Source of the DNA: Chitinophagales bacterium
GTDB taxonomy: Bacteria; Bacteroidota; Bacteroidia; Chitinophagales; Chitinophagaceae
Direction of reading: 5' to 3'
Length of the DNA: 64,000 nt
NCBI GenBank assembly: GCA_017303335.1
Contig: JAFLBK010000001.1
Span: 1,679,001 to 1,743,000 of the forward strand
The notes under the pieces were generated by a model. The model saw nothing but the letters and a program-made list of their open reading frames with translations. It did not search any database and had not been told where the DNA came from. Positions within the stretch are counted from its first letter, which is position 1. Each line of letters begins with the position of its first letter. The position numbers and the translations under genes were made by a program. This document shows positions 29,301 through 36,476 of this stretch, one piece after another.

Positions 29301-30636
29301 GGCTCCCGGTGTGGATTTTTTGCTGGGGCGGCAACCCGATACTAACTGGCTGAACCGGGCCAGGGATAAGGGCCTGATCACAAGAGATACCACGTTCAAC
29401 TCCCTGTTCTCGCAGTCGTTCGATCAACGCTTAACACTCAGCGCCCAGATCGAACCGATCCGCGACCTGAACATCACGCTCAACATGAGCAAGACCTTCA
29501 ACAAGAATTACACGGAAACTTTCCGCAACATCGATACATCGGGCGGTACCAATCACCGCTTCTATCACCTGAACCCCTATGCGGGCGGTGGCTTCGATGT
29601 GTCGTACGTGGCGTTCAAAACACTGTTCGGCAAATTCGATCCGAATCGTGTTTCCGAAACATTCAAGAAATTCCAGGAATACCGGCTGATCATGTCGCAA
29701 CGCCTGGGCGATAAGAACCCCTACAGCGCGGGCCAGCCGGTAGGCGCTGATGGATACCGGTATGGATACGGCCGTTACGCTACCGACGTGCTGATCCCCG
29801 CCTTCATCGCCGCGTACACCGGCCAGGACCCGAACAAGGTTTCACTGATCAACCAGAACAACCCCAATATCAAATCCAATCCGTTCCGGGGCATAAAACC
29901 CAAGCTGAACTGGAAACTGGATTACAGCGGCCTGAGCCGTATCAAGGGATTGGATAAACTGTTTACCAACTTCACGATATCGCATGGCTATACCGGTAAC
30001 CTCAGCATGAATGGATTTACTTCCGCCCTGCTGTACCAGGATGTATCCCGTTTCGGTTATCCTTCATTCTTTGATACCGTATCGAAGAACTTCATCCCGT
30101 ATTTCCTCGTGCCCAACGTAAGCCTCGGCGAGCAGTTCTCTCCGCTGATCGGCATCGATTTCATGATGACCAATCAATTGCAGGCACGTTTCGAATACTC
30201 GAAGACAAGACAGCTGAGCCTGAGCCTGGTCGACTTCCAGTTGAGTGAAGTGCGCAGTACCGAGTTCTCGTTCGGCGCCGGCTATCGTAAGCGTGGCCTG
30301 AAGAACCCGCTCAGTTTCCTGAACGTAAAGTGGCCTAAGTTCCTTACCGGAAAGAATGGCAATGGTTCCAAGCTGGAGAATGAGATCAATTTCCGGATCG
30401 ACTTCAAGATCCGCGATAACGTAACAGCGAACAGCCGCCTCGACCAGGATAATAATTTCGCTACCGGCGGCAGCAAGGATGTAACCATCTCGCCATCGAT
30501 CGATTATTTCCTCAGCAACCGGGTGAACATAAAACTGTTCTTCGATCAGCGCCGGGTGAATCCCTATATCTCTTCCAGCGCACCGATCGTGAATACAAGG
30601 GCCGGCGTGCAGGTGCGGATATCGTTAACGCAATAA
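23314..30636 (+). CDS. sprA: T9SS outer-membrane translocon SprA (Sov)
   Basis: SprA is the giant beta-barrel forming the outer-membrane channel of the type IX secretion system, also needed for gliding in motile relatives. The 2440-residue length matches the family. A signal peptide covers about residues 1-32 (hydrophobic stretch LIGCVLLAGSLFLLQPVSASA). The rest is beta-rich with many Tyr/Asn/Arg-alternating strands and large insertions. The chain ends in an aromatic-poor terminal strand, RAGVQVRISLTQ. The window also encodes at least three likely substrates (peptidase at 19-21 kb and type B proteins at 32-39 kb). The frame is intact over 7.3 kb, so the gene is presumably functional. Confidence 0.96.
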   Translation: MLLIRKDNLKLIGCVLLAGSLFLLQPVSASAGSRTPNLFQTKTDTLPTNLPYPIRDRRGDFLNGGERSTFDLKPPSNVRDSVVYDPKTRRYIVYEKIGNKYYRTTTSYSFDEYWKIKGRQSENEYFQKRANLTSILNRGRVKPKLTLYDNLFNRLFGNGKISITPQGNVDLTAGYQGQNIKNPTLPERARKNGNFDFDMNAQVNVNADIGGKLKFPINYNTLANFGQDNQLKLDYTGLDDEIIKRLELGNISFPSRSTLIPGAQQLFGIKTTAQFGKLFVTGVVANQKSQRQSANISGGTASQVFELKADEYEENRHFLLAQYFKENYNTVMGKLPALTAPVQILRMEVWVTNRNGSTTETRDVVGLAALGESGGPVSTVPSNGTNTLYANIISNPSNRNSSLVFNNLVGLGLQPIQDFEKTFARKLDSTQYVYNRQAGFISLSQPLQTDEVLAVAYQYSYNGKIFQVGEFSQDLPPDSAVATQKVLFLKLLKATSQRPTLPIWGLMMKNVYAVGYGTLTPTDFKLDVLYQEPGLGWKRYVPFGDKNQGFPIISLVNLDRLNNQLDPQPDGVFDYVEGFTVYSQYSRVMFPVLEPFGRDLAKAIYTNPNQPFIKDSLYYALYDSIKAVAQQYPNLNRFVLKGSAKISGSSDISIGYNIPRGSVTVTAGGRQLIEGIDYDINYDLGTIKITNSAIINSGIPVQVNYENNATFGLQQRSYMALRWDYMAKNTAKKQLSFGGTVVRLSERPFFSKVSYDNSGTGGTNEPIRNTMYGLDVNYKTDAPRLTKLLDKLPFYSTTAPSSVNFFAEGAYLKPGHAPQIGRGSKGIINIDDFDGTQSGLDLRFPAVSWAHASVPVGATAFGSNTLLFPEATLNDDINAGRNRAKIAWYQIESILQQYRASNNPINDRVELSDPRVRQVYQREIFPQRTTGFGESQLVTFDLAYYPTDKGPYNYDATGITANGKLQNPAQRWGGLMRSIDQPDFETANIEFIEFWLQDPFINSPRNPNIASSNGGFLYFNLGNISEDVLKDGKRFYENGLPTPNAPAPIENSNWGRVPLNPIQVTNAFSNDPNDRKYQDLGFDGLDDTAEANKRSAYLAQIQANFGTGSKAYQDALLDASSDNYHYYRGDDFDQQNTGILGRYKRFNNPEGNSPVASTGTSYSSAATLYPDVEDLNRDNTLNQTEEYFQYIVQLKPQTNPIMSIGSNYIVDKKPVTVNLIDGTSRTETWYQFRIPISQFDRKIGNIPDFKSIRFMRMFLTGFQDSVVLRFGELQLTRNVWRKFQYKIDTTGVYSQPTPGITSFNQGAVNIEENDKRTPLPYRTPREIQRVQTLSNNGVNLLLNEQSMTLQLCNLAKDDSRGVQQTFANRDLRQFRKLQMYIHAEESQKVSPNLKAKDLTAVIRMGTDFVNNYYEIRIPLYLTKLDAATTMSPDSDEYNDSLWNPANSLDVDLQTLVKLKQARNADVAASPTVIYRQLQGSGHTYSVMGNPNLAEIRGVLIGVENTNSATPACAEVWVNELRLSSIDEEGGWAALGRLDVNLADLGTLSISGNMHTRGFGTLEQRANDRYRDNFYQFDVSANLELGKLLPKRAALSIPVFASYTQNVSTPEYDPYDLDVKLKDKLKTVSGSAKDSIRNNAIEFNSTTTVNFTNVRKNRTSTKAPKIYDISNFDVSYSYLKIKSHTPLIESNEVVKHRYGLGYNFSPKPRYIEPFKRLFRKTKTHWFDLVKDFNFNLIPSQLTFRADVNRQFGAIRPRSVGASKYSIPETYDKYYTFQRDYILRWNLTRSINFDFTATNNSRIDEPAGRIDTKEKKDTVWRNLTKGGRNTLYNHTANFTYTVPTSKLPLIDWTTLSLRYQATYTWVGASRLAVELGNIIENGQQKEGTLQLDFTRLYQKSKWIRQLDQPSNIEDRAKWRNRITKVKDTIIKKNGQKVVKTRRIVDKSAMPYVGGAEKVFGKLLTSLKQVNVSLSENAHTRLPGYMDSTRYFGQNWKSMAPGVDFLLGRQPDTNWLNRARDKGLITRDTTFNSLFSQSFDQRLTLSAQIEPIRDLNITLNMSKTFNKNYTETFRNIDTSGGTNHRFYHLNPYAGGGFDVSYVAFKTLFGKFDPNRVSETFKKFQEYRLIMSQRLGDKNPYSAGQPVGADGYRYGYGRYATDVLIPAFIAAYTGQDPNKVSLINQNNPNIKSNPFRGIKPKLNWKLDYSGLSRIKGLDKLFTNFTISHGYTGNLSMNGFTSALLYQDVSRFGYPSFFDTVSKNFIPYFLVPNVSLGEQFSPLIGIDFMMTNQLQARFEYSKTRQLSLSLVDFQLSEVRSTEFSFGAGYRKRGLKNPLSFLNVKWPKFLTGKNGNGSKLENEINFRIDFKIRDNVTANSRLDQDNNFATGGSKDVTISPSIDYFLSNRVNIKLFFDQRRVNPYISSSAPIVNTRAGVQVRISLTQ

Positions 30637-30638
30637 TG

Positions 30639-30693
30639 AAGACATGGTCTGACCTGCCTGCCGTAGGCAGGCGACCCAGTCTGACCATGTCTT
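30639..30693 (+). terminator. Nested stem-loop after sprA
   Basis: The outer stem AAGACATGGTC (30639-30649) pairs perfectly with GACCATGTCTT (30683-30693). Inside it, CCTGCCT (30653-30659) pairs with AGGCAGG (30665-30671). There is no strong T-run, so it is either a terminator-like 3' structure or a small repeat insertion. Confidence 0.6.
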
Positions 30694-30752
30694 GGTTGCA
30701 TAGAATAATAACGAGAACAGGGTGAAAAAGACCCGGCTCCAGGTAAAATAAA

Positions 30753-30776
30753 AAAGCCTCCCCACCGGGAGGCTTT
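30753..30776 (-). terminator. Terminator for the minus-strand secreted protein gene
   Basis: AAAGCCTCCC (30753-30762) pairs perfectly with GGGAGGCTTT (30767-30776) around a 4-nt loop. The A-run at its left becomes a T-run on the minus strand, so it terminates the gene at 30795-31274. It may also stop leftover sprA transcripts. Confidence 0.88.
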
Positions 30777-30794
30777 CTATTTGGATGGAATTTT

Positions 30795-31274
30795 TTATTG
30801 TTCGGTTTTCTTCAGCAGCATCACATAACCGCAAAGCTCTTTCTTCTTTTTGTTCACCTGTACCGGTTTGATCATGTGGTATTCGGAGAACTGGGGTATG
30901 TACGAGTAGCTGATCACGTTTCCATCAACATCGCCCCAGTATTTTTTCTGGTAAACGACCTGTTTTTCATTCCAGTCGTACATCCGTACTTCATAGAGTT
31001 TGGAGCTCATATCCCCGATGAAAACGAATTGGTACCAGCTTCCCTGGGTAAGGGGTACAATCACGGGCATTTCGTATTCGCTTTCCATCTGCATGGAAGC
31101 TTCTTTTACTACTTCAAAACCCTGTTTGGCGAGGATCTTTTTAACGCTGTCGGCCTGGGCCAGTATGGATGGACTGGAGCAGGGGTTCTGGCGGATGACA
31201 TTATTCTGAGCGGAAGCCGATCGGCTGCATAGGGCCAATACAAGAAAGCATGATAGGGTAATAAGGTTTTTCAT
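30795..31274 (-). CDS. Secreted hypothetical protein, 159 aa
   Basis: The ATG at 31274 gives MKNLITLSCFLVLALCSRSASAQ, a classical signal peptide cleaved after SASAQ or just before. The mature part, about 135 residues, is mixed alpha/beta: a helix around SILAQADSVKKILAKQGFEVVKEA followed by strands with many Tyr and Trp, such as WYQFVFIGDMSSKLYEVRMYDW. No lipobox and no sorting domain are visible, so it is probably periplasmic. I do not recognise the family. It is convergent with sprA. Confidence 0.75.
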   Translation of the reverse strand: MKNLITLSCFLVLALCSRSASAQNNVIRQNPCSSPSILAQADSVKKILAKQGFEVVKEASMQMESEYEMPVIVPLTQGSWYQFVFIGDMSSKLYEVRMYDWNEKQVVYQKKYWGDVDGNVISYSYIPQFSEYHMIKPVQVNKKKKELCGYVMLLKKTEQ

Positions 31275-31416
31275 TTGTCTTTTCTTAGGTTGTGGATAAC
31301 AGCACAATCTACAGATTAGTAACGGGCTTTGCAAGCAAAAGGCTGCCAAAAAGCCGGTTTAATCCGGTTTATAACGGGAATCCGGTTCCCGCTATTGCCC
31401 AAAAACGGGAAATAAA

Positions 31417-32178
31417 CTATTGATTCTTATGGAAATAATAGGTTCCGGCCTGCTGGGTACAGGTGATAACGAGATCGTTGATGCAAACATGGGCGGGAAG
31501 GGAGGCGCAATACCAGATGGTATCGGCAATATCCTCCGCCTTCAGGGGGGTGAGGCCATTATAGACTGAACCGGCCGTTTTTTCATCGCCTTTGAACCGG
31601 ACCAGGGAGAATTCGGTTTCCACGGCGCCGGGATGGATACCGGTAACCTTGATATTGTGTTTCAGCAGGTCTACCCGCATGGATTTGGTGATGGCATCCA
31701 CCGCGAATTTGCTGGCACAGTATACATTGCCCTTTTCATACACTTCTTTCCCGGCGATCGAACCGAGGTTGATGATATGGCCTTTTTTAGCCCGGAGCAT
31801 GTAAGGAAGCAGGGCCCGGCTCACATAAAGCAACCCGTGTACATTGGTGTTGAGCATGGTTTCCCAATCGGCCATATCGGCGTCTTCAAAACTATCCCGG
31901 CCAAGGGCCAGCCCGGCATTGTTGATCAGTACATCAATTGATTGCCAGTTTTCGGGGAGATTACCGAAAGCGGTATCAACGGCTTGCTTGTCCTGGACGT
32001 CGAAACAAAGTGGTAACACCACGATGTGGTATCTCTTTTCAAGATCGGTCTGTAACGCGGAGAGCCGGTCGTTCCGGCGGCCGGTGATGATGAGGTTGTA
32101 TTGGTTGGCGGCGAATTTTTCGGCGCAGGCTTTACCAATGCCCGCGGTGGCTCCGGTGATAACGGCGATCTTATTCAT
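31417..32178 (-). CDS. Short-chain dehydrogenase/reductase (SDR)
   Basis: This is a classical SDR of 253 residues. The cofactor-binding motif GATAGIG is at residues 9-15, followed by TGRRNDRL, which favours NADP(H). NNAG is at 86-89, and catalytic Ser140, Tyr153 and Lys157 lie in LGSIAG and YCASK. The closest functional class is probably the YdfG-like 3-hydroxy-acid dehydrogenases, judging from the overall pattern; the substrate is not certain. The ATG at 32178 is preferred over an upstream in-frame start. Confidence 0.92.
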   Translation of the reverse strand: MNKIAVITGATAGIGKACAEKFAANQYNLIITGRRNDRLSALQTDLEKRYHIVVLPLCFDVQDKQAVDTAFGNLPENWQSIDVLINNAGLALGRDSFEDADMADWETMLNTNVHGLLYVSRALLPYMLRAKKGHIINLGSIAGKEVYEKGNVYCASKFAVDAITKSMRVDLLKHNIKVTGIHPGAVETEFSLVRFKGDEKTAGSVYNGLTPLKAEDIADTIWYCASLPAHVCINDLVITCTQQAGTYYFHKNQ

Positions 32179-32277
32179 GCATGCAAAATAGGAAGATGGG
32201 GGCGAAATATAAAACGATACAGCCACATCGGTCGGTGAATGCGAAATATGCCATCCGTTCTTTCGGGGTAATGAAAC

Positions 32278-32318
32278 GATTCTTCGCTTACGCTCGGAAT
32301 GACAAATGCGCTTAGAAT
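32278..32318. repeat. Degenerate intergenic repeat (GTCATTC...AGAATC type)
   Basis: On the minus strand this reads GTCATTCCGAGCGTAAGCGA followed by AGAATC, closely resembling a short intergenic sequence I recognise from many bacterial genomes. A second partial copy (GCGCTTAGAATGAC) follows at about 32298-32312. Confidence 0.5.
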
Positions 32319-32328
32319 GACAAACTCA

Positions 32329-35300
32329 TTACCGTACCAGGACCGCTGAACCTTTTTTCTTCCGGATCACGCCCTTATAGGTTACCGCTTCGGCCTCCCA
32401 TACAAAGGCGGCAGGATCCTGCGGCTTGCCCTTGTAACGGCCATCCCATCCTTTTCCTTTTTCGGAAGTGGCAAACATGAGTTCGCCCCATCGGTTGTAC
32501 ACCCTGAAATACGTGAGGTCCTTCATACCGATGAGTATCGGGCGCAGTACATCGTTGGTGCCATCGTTGTTTGGCGTAAAGGCGTTGGGCACGTAGATGT
32601 CTTCGGTCATGTCGAAGAGGTGAACCAGTATACTGTCTCTTCCCACACATCCTTCCGCGGTGGTAACGGTTACGAAATACTGAATATCGTTCTGCGGCAA
32701 TGAAACCGGGTTATGAATAGTGGGGTTGTTGAGCCAGGTTGCAGGCGACCAGAGATAGGTGGATCCACCGGTGGCGTTCAGGAACAGGGGTTGTCCTTTC
32801 ACCACGCTGGTATCCCGCGGACCGGCATCGGCATTTACACGCGGATATACCCGAACCCAAACCGTGTCTTTCACCGGTTTCGGACAACCCAGGGTATCCC
32901 GTACCGTAACGATGTACTGGATGCTGGCGGTTGGCCTTACCGAAACCGGGTTGGGTATTAACCGGTTGTTGAGGAAGCTGGCCGGGCTCCAGGCATAGAT
33001 GCTTCCGCCTGTTGCCTGCAGTTGTGCCGAAAAGCCGGAACAGATATAATTATCCGGTCCTGCCTGCGCAACCGGGTAAGGAACCACCTTAATGGTAATA
33101 TCATCTTCACTGAAACATTTGCCGATGCTCGAACGCACCCGGTAGGTGGTGGTGGCGAGTGGTGCGGCCAGCGGGTTCTTGACCGTACTGTTGTTGAGGT
33201 AGGTCGCCGGTGTCCATTGATAGTATAAGCCGTCGCTTACAGGGTTAAGGTAGATGCCATCCGTCTGGCAGATGGTGGTATCGGGTCCTGCATTCAGGGC
33301 CACGCCGGGTTTCACATCCACAAATACCGAATCGCGGTTCTTGCAACCAATGGCGTCGGTAAGGTTAACATAATACCAGGTCGGAACATCGGGACTAACC
33401 AGCGGACTGGCAACGGTTGTATTGCTGATCATGTAGTTCGGGCTCCACACAAAATTGCCCGTGCCGCTTGTGCTTAGTTGCAGGGTATCGATGGTACAGA
33501 TCAGCGTATCATTGAGTGTATTGATCGCAGGCACAGCGCCAACATCCACAAATACGGTATCGGTTCGTAGTCTCGGACAACCGGCCACACCAACGGCCAC
33601 CACGTAGTTGGTAGGTACGGTGGGTGATGCGATCGGGTTGGGAATATTGGGATTGCTTAATCCCGTTGTGGGCGACCAGGAATAGGTAAGTCCGCCTGTT
33701 GCATTCAGCTGCACCGATGTTTGTCCGCTGCTGCACACAAAAGCATCCGGACCTGCATTGGGCCGGGCCAGTGCTGTTACATTGATCGTATGTGTTTTGG
33801 TGGCGATGCAGTTATTGCCCCATTTGGTACGTAAGGTGTAGGTTGTATTGGTTGTAGGGTATACGCGGGTTGTATCGTTGGCAGGCGATTCTACCGTGGC
33901 CGAAGGTGCCCACTGCCAGGTGATATTGCTGCTGTAATTGGCGGTGCCCCGCAGTACCACGGTATCTTCCTCGCAAATGGTTATGGGCCCGGCGATGGCA
34001 TTGGTAAGATCGAATTTGGGGATCACTTTCAGTGAGTCATTGGTAAAACAACCATTGGCATCAGTAAGTTTTGCATGGTACCAGGTGGTGATGGCGGGGA
34101 ATACCTGTGGCGTGGCAGTATTGGCGCCGATGATGCTGATCGGGGGTGTCCATGCAAACGTTCCTGTTCCAACGCCATTCAGCTGAAGCGTGTCGAGTCC
34201 GCAATACACCGAATCGCCCGGGAAAACCGAAAGCGGCGGGTTGCCGAATACGGTTACCGGCCAGGTGTAGGTTTTATCGCAACCCTTGCTGTTCGTCACC
34301 CGCAGCTCCACATTGTAGGTGCCTGGCAGTGCGTAGGTATATACGGGGTTCTGCAGGTGGCTGGTATCGGCCAGCGTAGCGGGATCGCCAAAATCCCAGC
34401 GCCAGGAACTGATGACGCCGTAGGTGGTATACGATGTATCAGTGAACTGCACAGGCCTGTTCACGCAGGGTGTTGTATTCAGAAAGCCGGGCAGGAACAT
34501 GGGATACACCCGGACAGGCCTGATGATCGAATCAACACATTGCCCTAAAACCGAAACCTTCAGTTTTACATAGAACACGCCGGTATCGCTGAAGGTATGT
34601 ATAGGGTTGGGGGTATTGGCGGTATTGTTGGCTCCGCTTGCCGGGTCGCCGAAATCCCAAAGCCAGGCATCCGGGTTACCGGCACTGTTGTCTTCGAAGT
34701 TGACGGTGAAACCATCACAGGTAATAGGGGTGAAGTTGGGGTTGGCAGTAAGGGGTACACAGGCATTTACTGCAACGATAAGATCTTTCCGGTGTACAGT
34801 TATCAAAACACCATTACGGTAAACGGAGGCACAAACACAAATTACATATTTGCCGGCCGCTGGTGCTATCCCTGATATTATTCCGGTTGAAGGATTAATT
34901 GTAACCTGACTTCCCATTGGAGACGAACCTGTGTATGGGGCGATGTAGGTTACAGAACCGTAAGGGGGAGGAGCAGGGTCATCAAAAGCAGCATTGCCGG
35001 CGAGTCCACCATTATACGCGTCACAAAAATTATAAACGAGCGAATCTCCCTGCGTATCTGTAGCACTGAAATCAAGTGTAAATGGAGAGTTCTCACAGAT
35101 GGCGGATATGGGTAGTTTATAAGCGGGGGAATTATCAGTTTGTGGATTTGGTAAAACATTCAAACCCGGAATAACGCATGTATAGGTGGCTCCCTGGTTA
35201 TTTACAATGTTTCTTGAATCCTGTCTGCTATAAGTTTGATAAGCTAATGTATACCCAAACTGATTATCCGTCAGTTCAACAACAAATGAATATGTTTTGT

Positions 35301-35646
35301 ATACATACGGCAAAACAGGCGGTGGTTGTATGCAAGGAGATATTATGATTGGAACCGGTAAAGGATTTACAAAATCTTCCACAGCTGCCCAATTATTGTT
35401 TACGGCCGGGCCATTGACTTTTGTACCATCATCATTATTGAAAATTCCAATGATATATTGAGCTGCCAGGGCGGCCCCGGTAGGGCTATCGCCTTTCATT
35501 AATAATATCCGTATCCTATAGAGTTTTGAATTAGGTGCTGCACCCGGCCCCAGGTATTCATACCGCATTTCCCCACCGATAATATGGGTGGCATGTACTT
35601 CCGCGAACAAAAAGATCAGCAGGAAGGAACAAAGGACTTTTTTCAT
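32329..35646 (-). CDS. Large PKD/Ig-repeat surface protein, T9SS type B
   Basis: The 1105-residue protein has a signal peptide (to about VHA, residue 19), then an N-terminal domain starting THIIGGEMRYEYLG. Two PKD domains follow, recognisable by WLWDFGDPASG and WRWDFGDPATL. About seven beta-sandwich modules of some 75-80 residues come next, each with an AGPD.-IC type start and a Y.VTV.D..GC type end. The C-terminus VPNAFTPNNDGTNDVLRP to the end is the type B (gliding-motility-associated) T9SS sorting domain. It is a paralog of the 36477-39125 gene. The N-terminal third is richer in AT than the rest. A cell-surface adhesive role is likely but unproven. Confidence 0.92.
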   Translation of the reverse strand: MKKVLCSFLLIFLFAEVHATHIIGGEMRYEYLGPGAAPNSKLYRIRILLMKGDSPTGAALAAQYIIGIFNNDDGTKVNGPAVNNNWAAVEDFVNPLPVPIIISPCIQPPPVLPYVYKTYSFVVELTDNQFGYTLAYQTYSRQDSRNIVNNQGATYTCVIPGLNVLPNPQTDNSPAYKLPISAICENSPFTLDFSATDTQGDSLVYNFCDAYNGGLAGNAAFDDPAPPPYGSVTYIAPYTGSSPMGSQVTINPSTGIISGIAPAAGKYVICVCASVYRNGVLITVHRKDLIVAVNACVPLTANPNFTPITCDGFTVNFEDNSAGNPDAWLWDFGDPASGANNTANTPNPIHTFSDTGVFYVKLKVSVLGQCVDSIIRPVRVYPMFLPGFLNTTPCVNRPVQFTDTSYTTYGVISSWRWDFGDPATLADTSHLQNPVYTYALPGTYNVELRVTNSKGCDKTYTWPVTVFGNPPLSVFPGDSVYCGLDTLQLNGVGTGTFAWTPPISIIGANTATPQVFPAITTWYHAKLTDANGCFTNDSLKVIPKFDLTNAIAGPITICEEDTVVLRGTANYSSNITWQWAPSATVESPANDTTRVYPTTNTTYTLRTKWGNNCIATKTHTINVTALARPNAGPDAFVCSSGQTSVQLNATGGLTYSWSPTTGLSNPNIPNPIASPTVPTNYVVAVGVAGCPRLRTDTVFVDVGAVPAINTLNDTLICTIDTLQLSTSGTGNFVWSPNYMISNTTVASPLVSPDVPTWYYVNLTDAIGCKNRDSVFVDVKPGVALNAGPDTTICQTDGIYLNPVSDGLYYQWTPATYLNNSTVKNPLAAPLATTTYRVRSSIGKCFSEDDITIKVVPYPVAQAGPDNYICSGFSAQLQATGGSIYAWSPASFLNNRLIPNPVSVRPTASIQYIVTVRDTLGCPKPVKDTVWVRVYPRVNADAGPRDTSVVKGQPLFLNATGGSTYLWSPATWLNNPTIHNPVSLPQNDIQYFVTVTTAEGCVGRDSILVHLFDMTEDIYVPNAFTPNNDGTNDVLRPILIGMKDLTYFRVYNRWGELMFATSEKGKGWDGRYKGKPQDPAAFVWEAEAVTYKGVIRKKKGSAVLVR

Positions 35647-35691
35647 AATGCAGTGGCGTGCTGGAATAATGCCGCTAAAGCTAGCAAAAAG

Positions 35692-35713
35692 CCCCGGCTA
35701 TTCAAAGCCGGGG
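35692..35713 (-). terminator. Terminator-like hairpin upstream of the 1105-aa protein gene
   Basis: CCCCGGCT (35692-35699) pairs with AGCCGGGG (35706-35713), with a T-run after it when read on the minus strand. It sits 46 bp 5' of the 32329-35646 gene, so it most likely ended transcription of the minus-strand gene upstream (36477-39125) before the RAYT element arrived. Confidence 0.7.
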
Positions 35714-35791
35714 GCGGGATAAATTACCGATCGGAGGATAGCGGCAATTTTTTAAGAGGGTTTCCCGCTGGTGGCATGTGTCATTTCCGCC

Positions 35792-35815
35792 GTTGTTGGT
35801 CGCCTGACCAACAAC
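35792..35815 (-). repeat. REP-like palindrome, copy B (left of RAYT)
   Basis: The arms are GTTGTTGGTC (35792-35801) and GACCAACAAC (35806-35815), perfect over 10 bp, with loop GCCT. On the minus strand it has loop AGGC and a GGCGG 3' flank, so its 5' side faces the transposase gene. Confidence 0.92.
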
Positions 35816-35847
35816 TGACTATCGTCCATCGAGCCTATTTTTAAAAT

Positions 35848-36375
35848 GTGTATCTCCATCACCATCATACGGAATTCATGACGATTACCAACCTAAACTG
35901 GCTACCTGTTCTGAACAAGGATCACCATAAGCAGATAGTTGTTGAAGCACTCCGGCATCGGGTAAAAGCAGATGTCCTTACACTATATGCCTTTGTATTA
36001 ATGCCGAATCATTTTCATGCTATCTGGCAGATACATGATCATGTGAAAAAGGAAGACTTCATGCGGGACCTCTTGAAATTTACCGCAAGAAGTATTTTGA
36101 ATTTTATGCGCATGCACGAGGACCCAATGTTAAATTCTTTATTGGTGAATGCCGCAGACAGGAAGTACCAGGTATGGGAGAGAAATTCCTTAGGTTTTGA
36201 TATCTATTCGCACCGTGTGTTCGTGCAAAAGTTGGATTACATACATTGGAACCCATTACAGCCCCGGTGGAATTTGTGCAGCCAACCTGAAGAATATTAT
36301 TACAGCAGTGCGTTGTTTTATGAGACGGGTGGTAAAGAAGGTGGATTTGATATGCTGACGCATTTTCGTGATTAA
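35848..36375 (+). CDS. REP-associated tyrosine transposase (RAYT)
   Basis: This is a single-domain Y1/HUH transposase of the IS200-like TnpA_REP group. The metal-binding HUH motif is His55-Phe56-His57 in LMPNHFHAIW, and the catalytic tyrosine is probably Tyr131 in KLDYIHWNP, which matches the YIHxNP pattern of RAYTs. FTARSILNFM and a YYYSSALFY segment also fit. It is 175 residues from a GTG at 35848; an internal ATG at 35878 is possible, but family similarity seems to reach a residue or two upstream of it. No tnpB or cargo gene is present. The gene is AT-richer than its neighbours and is bracketed by palindromes B and C, the arrangement of REP/RAYT systems, where the enzyme acts on REP hairpins as single strands. 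Confidence 0.92.
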   Translation: MYLHHHHTEFMTITNLNWLPVLNKDHHKQIVVEALRHRVKADVLTLYAFVLMPNHFHAIWQIHDHVKKEDFMRDLLKFTARSILNFMRMHEDPMLNSLLVNAADRKYQVWERNSLGFDIYSHRVFVQKLDYIHWNPLQPRWNLCSQPEEYYYSSALFYETGGKEGGFDMLTHFRD

Positions 36376-36385
36376 ACGAATGATT

Positions 36386-36424
36386 GTTGTTGGTCGGGCG
36401 ACCAACAACGGCGGCGACCAACAA
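36386..36424 (+). repeat. REP-like palindrome, copy C (right of RAYT), plus half-site
   Basis: The palindrome is 36386-36409 with arms GTTGTTGGTC and GACCAACAAC and loop GGGC. A GGCGGC linker (36410-36415) and a half-site GACCAACAA (36416-36424) follow. It begins 11 bp after the transposase stop and is inverted relative to copy B. Confidence 0.92.
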
Positions 36425-36476
36425 TGAAAAACCATCACAAACAAAGAAATGAAGCTATCTGCAAAATCGCGTTTCG

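Noticed and set aside
35848..36375. Full IS200/IS605 insertion sequence
   Set aside because: No tnpB and no classical IS200 ends are visible; the palindromes and single-domain protein fit a RAYT better.
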